Assembly (NCBI GenBank): GCA_030267565.1
Contig: BRXU01000004.1
Location: forward strand, 5,577,001-5,641,000
Origin: Pleodorina starrii
Lineage: Eukaryota > Chlorophyta > Chlorophyceae > Chlamydomonadales > Volvocaceae
Length of the DNA stretch: 64,000 nt
Direction: 5' to 3'
A program made the translations under genes and the position numbers. Position 1 is the first letter of the stretch, and every line of letters begins with the position of its first letter. Below are positions 59,105 through 64,000 of this stretch, piece by piece. The notes under the pieces are model-generated. The model saw only the letters and a list, made by a program, of their open reading frames with translations, did not search any database and was not told the DNA's origin.

Positions 59105-62100
59105 CTACATCACGGATGCGGGTGCCGGCGCAGGTGCGGGTGCGGATGCGGATGCCGGCTCTGAGGCTCCAGCAGTGGTGCGGGCTGCCGTCTGCACCAC
59201 CCTGAGCATCGTGTCCAGATAGCTCCCGTCCACGTGGGCAGCCAGCCCGGAGCCGCTGCGCAGCTTGTCCCACAGCCCCACCTCTGGCGGGTCGAACTGC
59301 GGGCCGGGGACCGGGGAGGGGAGGGGAGAGGGAGGGGAGTTTGAAGAGTGAATTTGCAAGAAAGAAACAAAAGGCCCTGCGGACGGGGAGGGGAGAGGGA
59401 GGCGCGTGGAGGGAGGTCTCAGCCCGAGGTACCGACCGATGGAGACAGAGAGGGAGAGAGATAGAGACAGGGGGAGAGGGGCTGCAGCGCCGCTGGCCCT
59501 CCCCCGCCCCACCTTCGCTGCGCTGCGGGTTGGTCGCTATTACCGGTACCCCCGGCTCCGCCCCACTTACCAGCAGGCGGTTCTGCTGGGGGTCGAGCTG
59601 TACGGCAGTGCCGATGTGGAAGAACGAATCCCACGGCGGCAAGCTGCGGCGGTGCACACCAGAAGGCAAAACACACGGCAAAGCACACACGCAGGCGTGG
59701 CATGCATTGGCGTGGCGTTGTAAGAGCCGTTTGCCTTCTGCCAGGAAAGCCGTGCTTGCATCAAGTTTGAAAGCTTTAAACGAACCGTTTTACAAAAGGA
59801 TCACCACTTGGTGCATACCGCGCCTGAAGCCGCCGCAGCCGAAGCCAGAACCGCGGAGGGCGGGGCCCCAAAGCGACTGGGGACACGCGACCGGGGTCTA
59901 AGGCCACAATTGAGGGCAGCCCCCAGGCAGCCAGCACCCACAACTAGCGAGTGAGCGGGCGCCCACAGCAGTTGCAACAGCTTGCCGCCCTCGCACGCTC
60001 GCCCGGGGGGGGGGAGCATGCACCTGGTGACCACATCCAGCCGGTTGGTGAAGCGCCAGGCGGAGGGCAGCAGCGCCCGGAAGTCCTCCGCGAAGGCCTT
60101 GTTGCCCACACGGGGACAGCCCCAGCTGTACAGCTCCAGGGCCACGTGGGAGGGCCTGCAAGCGGAGGGCGGTCGGGGGGACGTGAAAAAGATGCCGCAG
60201 CGCTGGGAGGTTAAGAGGGCCGCGGCCCCCCGGGGCAACGATGTCCGGGGCATCAGCCGCCTTCCTCCCTCCCACATAGTTCCCGGGGCAGAGGCCGCCG
60301 CCTCAGTACCACCCCTCGCTGCCGCACAGCCCAGTGCCGTGCCGCACAAGTAAAACCCACACCCCCCTTTCAGACCACAAGACGGGGCTGCGGTACGTCG
60401 CCTCCGTCGCCCCGCGGCGGTGTGGTCTCTACATTACACCCTCATCACCCCCCTGGCATGCATCTCGCATCTCGCCACATCTCGCCACACTCACGCGGCC
60501 CTCTGGCCATAATCTCCTCCCCCCGACCCCGCCGCCACCGCGAGCTCCACCCGCTCTCTCTTTCCTTCGTACCTCTTGGCCTCTTGCTCGTACTCCCATC
60601 TCTGTACGGCAAGGTCGTACGCTGCCAGCGTGGCCAGCGCCCCACCCAGTGAGTGGCCGGTCACCAGCAGCCTCCAGGCCCGGTCGGGGGGCTGCGCGAA
60701 GCCGCCGGTGAGGGTGCGGATGAGCGCGTTGCTGGCCTTACGGACGCTCTTGTAGGCGCTCAGGAAGCCAGAGTGGACCAATACCTGGTGGGGAAGTTAA
60801 GATACGGTCAAGTACAAAAGTAGATACCGCAGCGGAGGGACGGACGTGGCGTTAGAGAACGGAACCAGGTCCCAGCAGTACTGCTACCGGACGTGCCTGT
60901 GACCTGACGAAGCTTGGAAACGCAGCGACCTTGTGGGTAGGTGCCGGTAGTTGGGAGAAAGCAATGGGGGAAGCGGGACGTCTGGATGGGGGGTTGGGGA
61001 AGGAGGAGGCGAAAGCCAGATAGCTCAGGGCGATAGGGCAAGGGCAGAGGCACGGAAGGAGCTTGCGGCAGGGTTTGAGGTTGACGGTGTACGATACCGG
61101 TGGCGAAATGAGGGCGGAGAGAAAGGTTAACACTTACCAACAACCCAAAAGACGTGTCGCCAGGATTTTTTTGTCGGCCTCCGTAAGCAGTCGGCCTCCG
61201 TGAGAAAGGAGGACGGCCGAGGTGCCGTCTATGGTGGCATCTCGCATGGGGGACACAAAGCCAAAAGAGCCTCAGGATTCCTCCCCGTCCACGCACGCGC
61301 GCATTTCCCCACCCCTTGCACTGCATGTCACCTCGCTCGGCCTCCGCTCCGAAACCGAAACCGGTGTAACCCCTCTCGTACCTCGGCCCCGCCGGGCGCC
61401 GTCTTGGGTCGCTTGGCGACCAGGTCGTACGGCTTCTCGCCGGCGAACTGGAAGTTGGTGAGCCAGTCGCGCACCTTCTCCTGCATCCGTGCATCCGGCG
61501 CATCCGTGATATTGCGAAGGCTCAGCACCACACCACACCACACCAAGGCTCAGCACCACACCACACCACACCACACCACACCACACCACACCACACCACA
61601 CCACACCACACCACACCACACCACACCACACCACACCACACCACACCACACCACACCACACCACACCACACCACACCACACCACACCACACCACACCACA
61701 CCACACCACACCACACCACACCACACCACACCACACCACACCACACCACACCACACCACACCACACCACACCACACCACACCACACCACACCACACCACA
61801 CCACACCACACCACACCACACCACACCACACCACACCACACCACACCACACCACACCACACCACACCACACCACACCACACCACACCACACCACACCACA
61901 CCACACCACACCACACCACACCACACCACACCACACCACACCACACCACACCACACCACACCACACCACACCACACCACACCACACCACACCACACCACA
62001 CCACACCACACCACACCACACCACACCACACCACACCACACCACACCACACCACACCACACCACACCACACCACACCACACCACACCACACCACACCACA

Positions 62101-63796
62101 CCACACCACACCACACCACACCACACCACACCACACGATACCACACCACACCACACCACACCACACCACACCACACCACACGATACCACACCACACGCAG
62201 CAACACAGCACGGAGTTTGACACGGTGGCGTCTACTTGAGTGAACCGTCTTGTTGAGCCTCTGCGATCGCACATTTCCGCACACACACACCGTAGGCTGC
62301 CCACGGGTGCGGTGCCGCCGTTCCGGGACCACTCATCCGTTATCAGGAAGTCGAGGGCCGGGGCCTTCTGGCAAACGAGCGCGGAGCGGCACCCAGCCGG
62401 CGACAGCCCTTGTGGTCTGTGTGGGGGGTTGGGAGGCGCCCCTGGAGGCGCCCCCGGTTTCGGAGCGTGACGGCGTCTGTCCCTGCCACGCAGTACGGCG
62501 GCGCACCGTGCCCCGGAAAGCGATGACTAAGCTCCGCTTCGCCACGTTTCGGAACATCCAAACCTGCGGGCGGGCGGGCGTGCCGTACGCCGGGTGGGTA
62601 CGGGCGTACGGCACGTCCCAGGGCAGTACGGCACCGGTAGTTGGGGCGCCTGGGGGAAAACGGTTTGTTGAGGGGAAGCAGGGGCCCCCGACCTACGCAT
62701 ACACGTCTTACACATACCGGTACACACACCACGCAGCTGCATACAAGCACGATGCGCAAGCGGGGGTTCCGCCGCATCAAGCTGGGACTCATTTGTCATT
62801 TCGTCATTTGGGCTGGAGCAGACGCGCGGTGGCCGTGTGGAGTGGAGTGTAATAAAGGGCCATGGTGCAACTACCGGTAAACCATTCTGGGCAGGCGCAC
62901 TCCGCAAATTTGAGGTTACGCGATTGCGTGGACGCACACACATACGCACATAAGCACAGACATGTCGTGTGTACGGCATGTCGTACCTGCGTGTCGGTGT
63001 CCCAACACTCGAGGAACATGACCGGCGACAGGTCGTCCGCCCCCCCACCGCCGCCCATGGCCCGGACCACGTCGTCCCAGCTGCACGCCGGCTTGGGCGG
63101 CGGCACGTTCTTGCTCACGGCGCCTGCGGACGGCTTGGGCGGGCGGCACGCAGAGGTGCTGCTCAGCGGTCAGCGGCAGCCCAGACAGCAGCGCGTGCCA
63201 TAGCCCTAGGCAAGAATGGCAGTGCACCAACCCCCTCCGCCTCCGCCTCCGCCTCCGTTCCTTCGCTGCGCTGGATCGGTTTCTTTCATTTCTTCCGCCC
63301 CCCTAATCGTCGGCCTATCTTACTGCCGCACAGCCACATCAAGGAGGGGGTCCGGTGACTGACACGTCGGACAGTCCCGACCGTTGCGCAGCGAACGAAC
63401 GAACGAACGGTGTCATACAGCGTTCCTTCGCACCTGCGGGCACCGGATGGTTAGGGCCGACGGCTGCCGGCTGCTGCTGCCGGCAGAGCAAAGCACGATG
63501 TGCTCTCTCCCTCTATTGACTCCCCGGCTCCTTAACCCCCAACGAGAGCCCTGATCCGCAATCCCCCGGACAACCCCCGGACACCACCCCCACCCCCACT
63601 CACCCACCCACGCACCCACCCAGGGGCCTGAACACGTGCAGTATGCCCCCCGCCAGTTTCTCCCCCGGCTGCTCCGTGGGCGGCACCGTATCCACCAGGG
63701 ACACCGAGTCCAGGTCGCCAGCACTGCACTGCGCGAAGGAACGCAGCCGGCAGCTGAGCGTCACGGTGGAGGTGGCGGCCTTGTTGACGCCGGGAC
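59105..63796 (-). CDS. Class 3 (alpha/beta-hydrolase) lipase, 5' end not captured
   Basis: Predicted triacylglycerol or galactolipid lipase of the fungal lipase-like class 3 family. Phase-matched exons: 63796-63620, 63123-62987, 62563-62507, 61480-61382, 60784-60573, 60155-60024, 59643-59571, 59296-59105 (stop TAG at 59107-59105). Motifs in order: VWMFRNVAKRSLVIAFRGT joined to EKVRDWLTNFQF; VLVHSGFLSAYKSV; RLLVTGHSLGGALATLAAYD with the nucleophile Ser in GHSLGG; ELYSWGCPRVGNKAF; FTNRLDVVTS with the likely catalytic Asp; LPPWDSFFHIGT; and AHVDGSYLDTM with the likely catalytic His. The residues before the lipase core (TSTVTLSCRLRSFAQCSAGD, then VMFLECWDTDTQ) come from an upstream region I do not recognise; it could be a C2-like or other N-terminal domain. 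The first listed exon opens in phase 1, so at least one more exon lies upstream. A large intron (62506-61481) carries the CCACA array. The C-terminal tail is Ala/Pro/Ser-rich. Confidence 0.88.
61554..62195. repeat. (CCACA)n pentanucleotide microsatellite, about 640 bp
   Basis: Perfect CCACA units run without interruption from about 61554 to 62134. They then continue with two CGATA interruptions (near 62136 and 62181) to about 62195. A shorter copy of the array with a CAAGGCTCAG spacer precedes it (about 61526-61545). All three frames are open on both strands simply because of the repeat, so the Thr-Thr-Pro-His-His or Cys-Gly-Val-Val-Trp frames are not genes. It lies within a lipase intron. 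Confidence 0.97.
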
Positions 63797-64000
63797 CTGG
63801 GACCGAGAAACAGGGCAGCGGGGGACGGCGGGGCGGGGTCCAGGATGGGTATAACCGGGAGAGAGCGGGGCCGGGGGTTGAAGTGTCAGGACGCTGGGAA
63901 ACAGAATCCGAAGAAGGGTCTGGAGTACTGCGCCGCGTATGCAGGTCCCTAATAAGCTACACAGTACGGCAGTAAGTTCCGGCGGAACTCCGCCGATCTC
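63797..64000. other. Upstream lipase intron and window edge
   Basis: The minus strand reads from the window edge GAGATCGGCGGAGTTCCGCC, which could be part of an upstream exon, into the acceptor of the exon at 63796. No start codon or donor could be assigned. Confidence 0.3.

Noticed and set aside
61200..62332. Long frames encoding Thr-Thr-Pro-His-His and Cys-Gly-Val-Val-Trp repeats
   Set aside because: They are produced by the CCACA pentanucleotide array, whose length in any frame has no stop. They lie in a lipase intron.
1..64000. tRNA or rRNA genes
   Set aside because: I looked for the conserved GGTTCRANNCC box and cloverleaf-like arms and found none convincing; a covariance-model search would be needed to exclude them.

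Overview
This is a nuclear genomic window from a GC-rich green alga of the Chlamydomonas/Volvox lineage (Chlamydomonadales). Four things point there: genes broken into many short exons by GT-AG introns; coding regions padded with poly-Ala, poly-Gly and poly-Gln tracts; short stretches of the TTTTAGGG repeat, which is the telomere repeat of Chlamydomonas reinhardtii; and TGTAA polyadenylation signals. An octotricopeptide-repeat (OPR) protein, a family greatly expanded in these algae, supports this. There are no operons, phage, CRISPR arrays or bacterial-type systems.

Layout. 1.9-4.0 kb (minus): an unrecognised Tyr/Asp-rich single-pass membrane protein. 7.1-21.5 kb (minus): a 22-exon RRP5/PDCD11 homologue for rRNA processing; the exon sum is 6642 nt, one open frame of 2213 residues. 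24.8-28.9 kb (minus): an 8-exon TDY-type MAP kinase of 642 residues. 28.9-36.4 kb: AT-richer, gene-poor DNA with a 303-bp TA-flanked MITE, a dispersed repeat family and several hairpins. 36.5-42.8 kb (plus): a TKL-type protein kinase whose catalytic domain is split by a long low-complexity insertion and whose catalytic loop lies on a 16-nt microexon. 42.8-47.9 kb: no convincing gene. 47.9-52.4 kb (minus): an OPR protein on one very long exon plus a probable short first exon. 53.9-58.7 kb (plus): a SETD3/Rubisco-LSMT-like SET-domain methyltransferase. 59.1 kb to beyond 63.8 kb (minus): a class 3 lipase whose 5' end lies outside the confirmed exons. One lipase intron carries about 640 bp of a CCACA pentanucleotide array.

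The genes are independent eukaryotic loci: ribosome biogenesis, signalling, organelle gene expression, protein methylation and lipid hydrolysis. They do not form a cluster with one shared function. I deduced exon boundaries by reading splice sites and requiring every junction to keep frame. No transcript evidence was available. The least expected features are the in-frame GACCCRYGGGTC palindromes in linkers of two unrelated genes, the telomere-like repeats inside introns, the microexon, and the MITE. I found no candidate for a wholly new multi-gene system.
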